Assembly (NCBI GenBank): GCA_030539475.1
Contig: JAUNRY010000175.1
Coordinates: 1 to 5,068 of the forward strand
Direction: 5' to 3'
Source of the DNA: Bacteroidia bacterium
Lineage (GTDB): Bacteria > Bacteroidota > Bacteroidia > Bacteroidales > Dysgonomonadaceae
Length of the DNA stretch: 5,068 bases
The notes beneath the pieces are model-generated. The model ran no database searches and had not been told where the DNA came from. It saw only the letters and a list, made by a program, of their open reading frames with translations. Position 1 is the stretch's first letter; each line of letters starts with the position of its first letter. Shown here piece by piece: positions 1 to 5,068 of the stretch. Position numbers and translations under genes: made by a program.

Positions 1-26
1 ACGGAAACGGGGAAAGTGGCCGGCAG

Positions 27-130
27 AGCCCCGCCAGGGGTTCAATTCGCCCCCTGCGGGGACGGGTTTCGTGGTATTGTCTCGCCCCGCACTGCGTACG
101 GGGTTATTCATATTCAGTCCCGTTCGGGAC
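27..130. repeat. G/C-rich cluster of short inverted repeats (possible dispersed REP-like element)
   Basis: Four short inverted repeats lie close together. CCCC 29-32 pairs with GGGG 37-40 (4-nt loop). CCCC 51-54 pairs with GGGG 58-61 (3-nt loop). CCCCG 85-89 pairs with CGGGG 99-103 (9-nt loop). GTCCC 117-121 pairs with GGGAC 126-130 (GTTC loop), inside the symmetric GTCCCGTTCGGGAC. The block is much richer in G/C than the A/T-rich promoter region right after it. Reading frame 1 is open from the window edge to a TGA at 187-189, but its translation resembles no protein I know, so I read it as non-coding. The pattern recalls repeated extragenic palindromes seen between genes in Bacteroidota. That link is recall and inference, and the left end may extend beyond the window. 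It could also be the 3' untranslated region or terminator area of an upstream gene. Confidence 0.45.
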
Positions 131-180
131 AAAATCAGGACAAATTACTTTCAATTTCCAAGCTGCTCTTCTTTAGAATT

Positions 181-188
181 TACTTTTG
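181..188 (+). promoter_or_regulatory. Second candidate -7 element (TACTTTTG) upstream of ispE
   Basis: TACTTTTG also fits TAnnTTTG and lies 38 bp upstream of the stronger TATCTTTG box. It would give a leader of about 50 nt. No -33 TTG is visible at the expected distance. With only this short motif it could be a chance match in A/T-rich DNA. Confidence 0.3.
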
Positions 189-218
189 ATACAGCCTCAA
201 AAACCAACTTGAAATTAC

Positions 219-226
219 TATCTTTG
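219..226 (+). promoter_or_regulatory. Bacteroidota -7 promoter element (TATCTTTG) for ispE
   Basis: TATCTTTG matches the TAnnTTTG -7 consensus of the primary sigma factor of Bacteroidota exactly. It ends 18 bp before the chosen ispE ATG at 245, so transcription would start around 230-235 and leave a very short leader, which is common in this phylum. No TTG or TTTG sits at the usual -33 spacing (about 193-200). The call rests on the -7 box, the A/T-rich setting and the position. Confidence 0.6.
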
Positions 227-244
227 CGAAAACAAACATCGCTT

Positions 245-1072
245 ATGATTTGCTTCCCCAATGCAAAGATAAATTTAGGGCTTAATATCGTATCCAAACG
301 GCCGGACGGTTACCACAACCTCGAAACCGTTTTTTATCCTATCGGGCTGAAAGACGCGCTGGAAATTGTGCCGTCGGGAAGCAGCGAGCCGTATCGCTTT
401 TTTCAAACAGGAATAGAAATTCAGGGAAACGCCGAAGATAATTTGGTGATTAAAGCATTGAAACTTATTTCGGAAGAAAAACAGATTCCGCCCATAGATA
501 TCCACTTGTTGAAAAAAATTCCTTTCGGTGCGGGATTGGGCGGCGGCTCATCGGATGCGGCGTTTATGCTGAAACTGCTGAACGAAACGTTTTCGTTGGG
601 TTATTCCGATACGGAATTGGAAGAAAAAGCCGCGAGAATAGGCGCCGACTGCGCTTTCTTTATCAAAAATAAACCGGCATTCGCAACGGGTATCGGGGAT
701 GAACTGGCGGAAATTGAATTGGATTTGAGCAATTACCTTTTCGTGTTGGTAAAACCCAATGTTTTCGTCCCCACCAAAGACGCGTACGCGATGGTTGCGC
801 CCCAACAGCCCGAAACGTCCTTGAAAGAAATCGTTAAAAAACCCGTTTCGGAATGGAAAGGGTTAATGAAAAACGATTTTGAACCATCGGTTTTCAAAAA
901 ATATCCCGAAATTTGCAACATTAAAAAACAATTATACGATTCAGGCGCGGTTTACGCCTCAATGTCCGGCTCCGGCTCATCGGTTTTCGGGCTTTTTGAA
1001 AAAGAAGTGGAATTAAAAGAGGGTTTTCCCGATTGCTTCGTTTGGATGAACCCCGTAACTCGCACCTCGTAA
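245..1072 (+). CDS. ispE: 4-diphosphocytidyl-2-C-methyl-D-erythritol kinase (IspE)
   Basis: IspE is a cytosolic GHMP-family kinase. It phosphorylates the 2-hydroxyl of CDP-methylerythritol with ATP, the fourth step of the MEP route to isoprenoid precursors. The 275-residue product has the family features in order: an N-terminal NAKINLGL motif with catalytic Lys8, the RPDGYHNLETVF block, the glycine-rich ATP loop PFGAGLGGGSSDAA (residues 93-106), the IGAD motif with catalytic Asp135, and the C-terminal GHMP motif SMSGSGSSVFGLF (about 239-251). The length is normal. The frame is open back to a GTG at 71, but those 58 extra codons cross the inverted-repeat block and both promoter boxes and have no family similarity. 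The ATG at 245, directly before ICFPNAKINL, is the natural start. The last residues (NPVTRTS) are encoded by a 7-bp tandem repeat that also supplies the stop. The peptidase gene follows after 21 bp. Confidence 0.95.
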   Translation: MICFPNAKINLGLNIVSKRPDGYHNLETVFYPIGLKDALEIVPSGSSEPYRFFQTGIEIQGNAEDNLVIKALKLISEEKQIPPIDIHLLKKIPFGAGLGGGSSDAAFMLKLLNETFSLGYSDTELEEKAARIGADCAFFIKNKPAFATGIGDELAEIELDLSNYLFVLVKPNVFVPTKDAYAMVAPQQPETSLKEIVKKPVSEWKGLMKNDFEPSVFKKYPEICNIKKQLYDSGAVYASMSGSGSSVFGLFEKEVELKEGFPDCFVWMNPVTRTS

Positions 1073-1079
1073 CCCGCAA
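1052..1079. repeat. Heptamer tandem repeat, four units, across the ispE stop codon
   Basis: Four consecutive 7-bp units fit the consensus CYCGYAM: cccgtaa (1052-1058), ctcgcac (1059-1065), ctcgtaa (1066-1072) and cccgcaa (1073-1079). The ispE stop TAA is the end of the third unit, and the last seven IspE residues fall in or at the edge of the array. The substitutions (C/T, C/T, A/C) keep the 7-bp spacing intact. Similar degenerate heptamers at gene ends are, from memory, frequent in Bacteroidota; a genome search would be needed to confirm it here. Confidence 0.7.
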
Positions 1080-1093
1080 CAAATAAATAAATT

Positions 1094-3628
1094 ATGAAAT
1101 ACAATTTCCTCCTTATCGCACTCATTGCACTTTTGCCGCTTTCGGCACAACCAAAATTCACGCCCTCCGGCATTCATTCGTTCGGCCCCATCCCGATACA
1201 GAAACCTGTAAAACTCGATAGCGTAAACCTCAAAGACGTAAAATTTTCCGATGAAACGCTGCTCTCCTCCTCCATTTCGTTTCCCGATCAGGAGCGGTTT
1301 ACCACCGAACTGGAGCCCGACACGGCCGGTTTTTTCCACCTGCAAAAGCCGCAAAGCGGATATGAATTTCACCTGCTCTCGTTTTTTGTGTCGGGCGACA
1401 GGTACGGCAAAGGCAAGCTCACCGTTACTTCGCCCAATCCGCTCGAACTCTACGTGAACGATGTAAAACGCGCCACCAAAACACAGGCAAACGACAGCCT
1501 GCATCAAGCCGGCTCCGTGGATGCAACGCTCAACGGCTTCACCAACAACGCGCGCGTGGTTGTGAAACTGTTGGCGTCGGCCGAAAATAAAATCGACCCG
1601 GCGGTAAAAATCGAACTGAAACCCGAAAAAGAAGATTCGCTCCTGAATTTCACGTTCAACAACATCAACCGCCGCCGCATTTCCATCAACGATATTCTGG
1701 AAGGCCAACGCGTCAGCGGTTCGTCCATTTCGCCCAGCGGCCGTTTTGTGTTGCTCCGCTTGCAGGAAACGCTCAAGGGCGGAGACAACAGAAATTACAT
1801 CGAAATCTACGACACGCGCCAAAAACGCACCATCCTCTCGGAAGCCTCCAACCGGTCGCAGCTGAGCTGGATGCCAAAATCGGATATCCTTTATTACGTG
1901 GCCGACGGAAACGACGGAAGAGTGATGTACACACTTGACCCGCTACAATCCGAAACCAAAATCATTGCCCAAAACCTGCCCCGCGAGAATTTCAGGATGG
2001 CTCCCGATGAAAAATCGATGTTTTATTCCTCAAAAGAAACCGTAAGCGTTACCACGCCAAGCGGATTGAAGCGGCTTATCGGTATTGACGACCGTCAATC
2101 GAGTTACCGCGACAGGTATTTTCTCTATCGTTACTTTTTTGACACCGGCCTCACCCAACAACTTACTTACGGAAGACAAACCGCATCGCTGAACGACATT
2201 ACCGACGACGTGAAATACCTGCTGTTCTCCACATCCGAAGAAGATTTAACCGAACGCCCGTTCCGCCGAAGCAGTATGTATATGCTCGATTTGCAAACAA
2301 TGGCCATCGACACCATTTGGAAAAATGCCACGTACACGTATTCTGCCCAATTTTCGCCCGACGGCAAGCAATTGCTCATCCACGGCGCACCGGAAGCCTT
2401 CAACGGCATCGGGCTGAACATCAACGAAGGGCAAATTGCCAACAGCTACGACACGCAATCGTTTATGATGGATTTGGCAACACAACGGGTGGAGCCGGTA
2501 ACCAGAAATTTCAATCCCACCATCAACGCGCAAACGTGGAACCCGGCAGACAATTTCATTTATTACCGGGTGGAAGAAGGCGACCGCGGCAACGTGTATC
2601 GGTATTCGCCCCGCACGAAAAAATTCGATAAACTTCCGCTGAAAGAAGATGTTGTCCGCTCGTTCAGCATTTCCGAAAACGGGCTTTGGGCTACCTACAC
2701 CGGTGTGAGCGTTTCCAACTCGTCGCGAAGTTACCTGCTCAACCTCAAAACAAACGAATCCACGCTTATCTCCGATCCTTTCGCCGAACAACTCGCCACG
2801 CTTACCCTGGGCGAAGTGAGAGACTGGAATTTCAAAAGCTCTTTCGGCGACGAAATTCAAGGCCGGTATTACCTTCCGCCCAATTTTAACCCGAACAGAA
2901 AATATCCGCTCATTGTGTATTATTACGGAGGAACAAGCCCCACATCGCGCGGTTTCGAAAGCACCTATCCGCTGCACGTTTACGCGGCGCAGGATTATGT
3001 GGTTTACACGCTGCAGCCGAGCGGCACAACCGGATACGGGCAGGAATTTTCGGCGCGCCACGTGAACGCCTGGGGCGACCAAACGGCCGAGGAGATTATT
3101 GAAGGCGTTCAGAAATTCGTTGCCGCGCATTCGTTTGTGGACGGTAAAAAAATCGGGAACATCGGCGCATCCTACGGCGGATTTATGACGCAGTACCTCA
3201 TTACGCAAACCGATATATTTTCCGCGTCGGTTTCGCACGCCGGCATCAGCAACATCACCAGCTATTGGGGCGAAGGCTTCTGGGGATATTCGTACAGCGC
3301 GGGAGCAAGCGCGGGAAGCTACCCGTGGAACAACCCGAAACTTTACACGGAACAAAGCCCGCTTTTCCACGCCGATAAAATTAACACGCCGCTCCTATTG
3401 CTGCACGGCACGGCAGACACCAACGTTCCCATCGGCGAAAGCATTCAGATGTACACGGCGCTGAAACTGCTGAACAAGCCGGTGGAATTTATTCAGGTGG
3501 AAGGCGAAAACCACGCCATTTACAACTACGACAAACGCATCGCGTGGAACAACGCCATTTACGCGTGGTTTGCCAAGTGGCTGAAAGACGATTCGCGGTG
3601 GTGGGATTCGATGTATTCGGATAAATAG
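1094..3628 (+). CDS. Exported S9-family (prolyl oligopeptidase-like) serine peptidase
   Basis: This is a predicted periplasmic or surface serine peptidase that would cut short peptides. It has 844 residues. Residues 1-19 form a signal peptide (basic start, hydrophobic core, LSAQ end, no lipobox Cys). Residues about 25-180 are an added beta-rich domain with a jelly-roll-like stretch (LELYVND at 117-123). Residues about 195-570 form a beta-propeller, with seven recurring turn motifs near 213, 261, 304, 370, 421, 483 and 527. Residues about 575-840 are the alpha/beta-hydrolase domain. The catalytic triad is Ser693 (GASYGG), Asp775 (HGTADTNVP) and His807 (GENHAIY). The spacings of 82 and 32 residues resemble the dipeptidyl-peptidase IV layout. 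Seven propeller motifs suit the oligopeptidase or acylaminoacyl type better than the eight-bladed DPP IV type, so subfamily and cleavage specificity stay open. The start is an ATG after an AAATAAATAAATT leader, 21 bp past ispE, without a Shine-Dalgarno site. No separate promoter is visible. Confidence 0.93.
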   Translation: MKYNFLLIALIALLPLSAQPKFTPSGIHSFGPIPIQKPVKLDSVNLKDVKFSDETLLSSSISFPDQERFTTELEPDTAGFFHLQKPQSGYEFHLLSFFVSGDRYGKGKLTVTSPNPLELYVNDVKRATKTQANDSLHQAGSVDATLNGFTNNARVVVKLLASAENKIDPAVKIELKPEKEDSLLNFTFNNINRRRISINDILEGQRVSGSSISPSGRFVLLRLQETLKGGDNRNYIEIYDTRQKRTILSEASNRSQLSWMPKSDILYYVADGNDGRVMYTLDPLQSETKIIAQNLPRENFRMAPDEKSMFYSSKETVSVTTPSGLKRLIGIDDRQSSYRDRYFLYRYFFDTGLTQQLTYGRQTASLNDITDDVKYLLFSTSEEDLTERPFRRSSMYMLDLQTMAIDTIWKNATYTYSAQFSPDGKQLLIHGAPEAFNGIGLNINEGQIANSYDTQSFMMDLATQRVEPVTRNFNPTINAQTWNPADNFIYYRVEEGDRGNVYRYSPRTKKFDKLPLKEDVVRSFSISENGLWATYTGVSVSNSSRSYLLNLKTNESTLISDPFAEQLATLTLGEVRDWNFKSSFGDEIQGRYYLPPNFNPNRKYPLIVYYYGGTSPTSRGFESTYPLHVYAAQDYVVYTLQPSGTTGYGQEFSARHVNAWGDQTAEEIIEGVQKFVAAHSFVDGKKIGNIGASYGGFMTQYLITQTDIFSASVSHAGISNITSYWGEGFWGYSYSAGASAGSYPWNNPKLYTEQSPLFHADKINTPLLLLHGTADTNVPIGESIQMYTALKLLNKPVEFIQVEGENHAIYNYDKRIAWNNAIYAWFAKWLKDDSRWWDSMYSDK

Positions 3629-3635
3629 ATTTTTA

Positions 3636-3656
3636 GAACAAAGAGCAAAGATTTTA
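3636..3656. repeat. Short 7-bp periodic repeat after the S9 peptidase gene
   Basis: GAACAAA (3636-3642) and GAGCAAA (3643-3649) differ at one base. They are followed in register by GATTTTA (3650-3656), which shares GA and the final A and echoes GATTTTTA at 3628-3635 just before the pair. The array fills most of the 31-bp gap between the peptidase stop and the antitoxin-like start. With only two close copies it would not be called on its own; the matching 7-bp period in the other two gaps gives it weight. Confidence 0.45.
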
Positions 3657-3659
3657 TTG

Positions 3660-3902
3660 ATGAAAAAGAAAATACAACAGCCAAAAAAAGATGATTTAGG
3701 GGTAAACGAACCCGAAGCAACTTACGAAACAGTTTCTACAGAAATCGTCGACAAATGGAATCCCAACAAACCGTTCCACGGAACGCAGGAGGAATGGTGG
3801 GAGCATTTTCACGAGATTGAAAAGGGGAAGTTCACTCCGTTGGAAGAAGCAAACAAAAAATTCGAAGAATGGAAGGAACAATACCTGAAAAGCCGGTTAT
3901 AG
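3660..3902 (+). CDS. Small acidic/basic protein, probable antitoxin of the adjacent RelE/ParE-type toxin
   Basis: This 80-residue protein most likely binds and neutralises the toxin encoded next to it. The assignment comes from its size, its position directly upstream of the toxin, and the overlap of the two reading frames. The N terminus is Lys/Gln-rich (KKKIQQPKKDD). The middle holds WNPNKPFHGTQEEWWEHF (residues about 33-50), and the C-terminal half (about 51-80) is a highly charged, probably helical stretch that could wrap the toxin. I see no ribbon-helix-helix, helix-turn-helix or Phd/AbrB signature, so self-repression of the operon cannot be argued from the sequence. ATG 3660 is preferred over the TTG just before it (3657). 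There is no Shine-Dalgarno site, and no TAnnTTTG box in the 31-bp gap from the peptidase gene. The family is not recognised with certainty; similar small proteins beside ParE-like toxins exist in gut Bacteroidota (recall). Confidence 0.7.
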   Translation: MKKKIQQPKKDDLGVNEPEATYETVSTEIVDKWNPNKPFHGTQEEWWEHFHEIEKGKFTPLEEANKKFEEWKEQYLKSRL

Positions 3903-4207
3903 TTAGCGAGTCTTTCAAGGAACATCGAAAAGATATCTACGCTTTCGGACTAAAAACGTTCGGCTATTTTCAGGCAGAAAAGTATGTCCGGCAAATTAAA
4001 CAATCGCTCGACACCCTTTCTTCGTATTACAATGTTTATCCCGAATGCCGCCATCTCGCCACAAAAAAACGCATTTATCGGAACATTATTCTCGATGCCC
4101 ATTTAATTATTTACCGAATTACGGATGAACGAATTGAAGTGCTGGACATTATTCATTCCGCAGCAAGCATTCGGAAAATACAGGCAACCAAAAAGATAAA
4201 AATATGA
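3869..4207 (+). CDS. RelE/ParE-family toxin of a type II toxin-antitoxin module
   Basis: The 112-residue product resembles RelE/ParE toxins, which stop growth by ribosome-dependent mRNA cleavage (RelE) or gyrase poisoning (ParE); the sequence does not decide which. Visible features are an opening strand VIVSESF (10-16), a helical hairpin (about 18-55, with KDIYAFGLKTFG), YPECRHLATK (57-66), then the typical beta-sheet run KRIYRNIIL (67-75), HLIIYRI (78-84) and IEVLDIIHS (89-97), ending in a Lys-rich tail. Arg61, Arg71, Arg83 and His96 are candidate functional residues by position. The only usual start codon before the conserved VIVS strand is ATG 3869, which makes the frame overlap the antitoxin by 34 bp and adds about nine non-family residues. 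The stop TGA (4205-4207) overlaps the next gene's ATG as ATGA, suggesting translational coupling. The gene is complete, with no frameshift. Confidence 0.82.
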   Translation: MEGTIPEKPVIVSESFKEHRKDIYAFGLKTFGYFQAEKYVRQIKQSLDTLSSYYNVYPECRHLATKKRIYRNIILDAHLIIYRITDERIEVLDIIHSAASIRKIQATKKIKI

Positions 4208-4986
4208 ATTTAAATATAATCTGCGCAGAAGTGGAGAAAATAGCCCGCTCCGTGGGAGCATTTCTGAAAAGCGAGCAGGCAAAACTTCGCAACACAGATA
4301 TCGAGTTGAAGGGGACGCGCAATTTTGTAACATACATCGATACGGAAGCCGAAAAGATGTTGGTGGAAAATTTGAGAGGGCTCATCCCCGGCGCCACTTT
4401 TCTCACCGAAGAAGGTACGGTTTCCTATGCCGAAGGCAAGTACACGTGGATCATAGACCCGCTGGACGGAACCACCAATTACGTGCACGGCGATACGCCG
4501 TATTCCGTTAGCATTGCTTTGATGAAAGACAAGCAAGCGGTTTTGGGCGTAGTGTACGACCCCGTTGCCGATGAACTCTTTTCCGCCGCCGAAAAAGGAA
4601 AAGCTACGCTTAACGGCAATCCGATAAAAGTAAGCTCGCACAACACGCTTACCAACGGATACATCGGATTCGGAATCCCCTACTCCCTCGACGCCCGCGG
4701 CGAAAAAATCCTGCAAAACGCCATAGAACAATTCCGCCATTGCAGTTTCCGCATCAAAGGATCGGCGGCTGCCGAAATATGTTACGTGGCCTGCGGCCGC
4801 AGCGACGCCTATTTCCATTCCGGCTTGTCGCCGTGGGACGTGGCGGCGGGAACGTTCATTCTGGAATGTGCCGGAGGCAAGAATACCGATTTTTCCGGTG
4901 GGAATGGTTATATTTTCAGCAAAGAATTGGTGGCAAGCAACGGAGCGATACACAAAGATATTGTAGAACAAATTGTTAATTATTAA
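4204..4986 (+). CDS. suhB: Inositol monophosphatase family protein (SuhB/IMPase-like)
   Basis: This is a Mg-dependent cytosolic phosphatase of the inositol monophosphatase family; substrates may be inositol phosphate or another sugar phosphate. The 260-residue length is normal. Family motifs in order are KGTRNFVTYIDTEAEK (about residues 38-53), the metal-ligand Glu69 in LTEEG, the signature WIIDPLDGTTNYVHG (82-96) with metal ligands Asp85 and Asp88, and the second signature SPWDVAAG with Asp212. The Glu69 to Asp85 spacing is shorter than in human IMPase, but all four metal ligands are present. The nearest relative outside this group, CysQ (3',5'-bisphosphate nucleotidase), is less likely from these motifs. 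The symbol suhB is by family and does not imply the E. coli rRNA-antitermination role. The ATG sits inside the toxin stop (ATGA), and the next residues fit the usual family N terminus, so the start is sound. The 3' end (IVNY) runs into an A/T heptamer array. Confidence 0.93.
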   Translation: MNLNIICAEVEKIARSVGAFLKSEQAKLRNTDIELKGTRNFVTYIDTEAEKMLVENLRGLIPGATFLTEEGTVSYAEGKYTWIIDPLDGTTNYVHGDTPYSVSIALMKDKQAVLGVVYDPVADELFSAAEKGKATLNGNPIKVSSHNTLTNGYIGFGIPYSLDARGEKILQNAIEQFRHCSFRIKGSAAAEICYVACGRSDAYFHSGLSPWDVAAGTFILECAGGKNTDFSGGNGYIFSKELVASNGAIHKDIVEQIVNY

Positions 4987-5004
4987 TTTCTAATTATTAA
5001 TTAC
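4977..5004. repeat. A/T heptamer tandem repeat, four units, across the suhB stop codon
   Basis: Four 7-bp units all begin TAATT: taattat (4977-4983), taatttc (4984-4990), taattat (4991-4997) and taattac (4998-5004). As a result the 12-mer TAATTATTAATT occurs perfectly twice, at 4977-4988 and 4991-5002. A degenerate fifth unit, aaattgt (4970-4976), precedes it inside the gene. The suhB stop TAA (4984-4986) is the first triplet of the second unit. The array fills over half of the 30-bp gap before the next gene. A/T bias could produce some similarity by chance, but the exact 14-bp double period is hard to explain that way. Confidence 0.68.
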
Positions 5005-5016
5005 TTACATTATAGA

Positions 5017-5068
5017 ATGGACAACCAAACCATCATAATTGCATTTTTACTAACGCTCTTTGCCGGCC
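5017..5068 (+). CDS. 5' end of a probable ZIP-family metal transporter (ZupT-like), cut by the window edge
   Basis: Only 17 codons are present: Met-Asp-Asn-Gln followed by the hydrophobic stretch TIIIAFLLTLFAG. The LTLFAG ending matches the start of the first membrane helix in bacterial ZIP-family zinc/divalent-metal importers such as ZupT, where an LT-x-(L/F)-AG segment precedes a Thr-Gly/Phe-Ile-Gly turn. A hydrophobic N-terminal helix alone would also fit other membrane proteins, so the family call is tentative. The start ATG lies 30 bp after suhB, behind an A/T-rich leader with no Shine-Dalgarno site. No TAnnTTTG box is seen in the gap, so read-through from suhB is plausible. Confidence 0.5.
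   Translation, partial: MDNQTIIIAFLLTLFAG

Noticed and set aside
1..189. Open frame 1 from the window edge to TGA 187-189, possibly the tail of an upstream gene
   Set aside because: The translation looks like translated G/C repeat followed by low-complexity A/T sequence. I see no protein family signal, although the missing upstream sequence prevents certainty.
71..244. In-frame N-terminal extension of ispE from a GTG at 71
   Set aside because: The 58 extra codons cross the inverted-repeat cluster and two candidate -7 boxes and have no similarity to IspE, while ATG 245 sits exactly at the family's normal N terminus.
1031..1045. TTCGTTTG near 1037 as a promoter for the S9 peptidase
   Set aside because: It lacks the TA of the TAnnTTTG consensus and lies inside the ispE coding sequence without a -33 element, so it is too weak to call.
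1013..1822. Antisense open frame (269 codons) opposite the ispE end and the peptidase start
   Set aside because: It spans two well-supported sense genes and their gap, and its translation has no family features.
2246..3370. Long antisense open frame (374 codons) within the S9 peptidase gene
   Set aside because: It lies wholly opposite a well-supported coding region, its translation is Arg/Val-rich with no domain, and it follows from the codon bias of the sense gene.
4210..4971. Antisense open frame (253 codons) covering nearly all of suhB
   Set aside because: It mirrors a clear IMPase gene, shows no recognisable domain and no promoter. It is a coding shadow.
4987..5016. Intrinsic terminator after suhB
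   Set aside because: The gap is A/T-rich and contains a self-similar repeat, but no G/C stem followed by a T-run.

Overview
The window looks like a chromosomal segment of a Bacteroidota bacterium, most likely order Bacteroidales. The evidence is a TAnnTTTG-type -7 promoter element ahead of the first gene, A/T-rich leaders without Shine-Dalgarno sequences, and proteins typical of that group: an IspE with a Bacteroidales-style sequence, a secreted S9 peptidase and a RelE/ParE-type toxin. A closer assignment (for example Dysgonomonadaceae) would be a guess. All supported genes are on the + strand.

Layout. Bases 1-244 hold no convincing gene. Positions 27-130 form a G/C-rich cluster of short inverted repeats resembling a dispersed intergenic repeat. 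It is followed by an A/T-rich promoter region with two TAnnTTTG boxes. Then come ispE (245-1072; isoprenoid precursor synthesis), a large exported S9-family serine peptidase (1094-3628), a small toxin-antitoxin-like pair (3660-3902 and 3869-4207, overlapping by 34 bp), an inositol-monophosphatase family gene (4204-4986, start overlapping the toxin stop as ATGA), and the first 17 codons of a probable ZIP-family metal transporter (5017 to the window edge). Gaps between genes are only 21-31 bp, so the block could be read as one transcript. The genes share no obvious pathway: ispE and the phosphatase are housekeeping, the peptidase probably digests peptides in the periplasm, and the toxin-antitoxin pair is accessory.

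The most unusual feature is that all three true intergenic gaps carry a short array with a 7-bp period, each of different sequence. The arrays are at 1052-1079 (consensus CYCGYAM, four units), 3636-3656 (GARCAAA, two units plus a GATTTTA unit) and 4977-5004 (TAATTWY, four units). Two of them run into the 3' end of the upstream gene and supply its stop codon and last residues. The second point of interest is the apparent translational coupling of the toxin to the phosphatase gene. I see no CRISPR array, insertion sequence, tRNA, rRNA or clear intrinsic terminator. I found no convincing wholly new multi-gene system; the heptamer arrays and the toxin-phosphatase overlap are the best leads.
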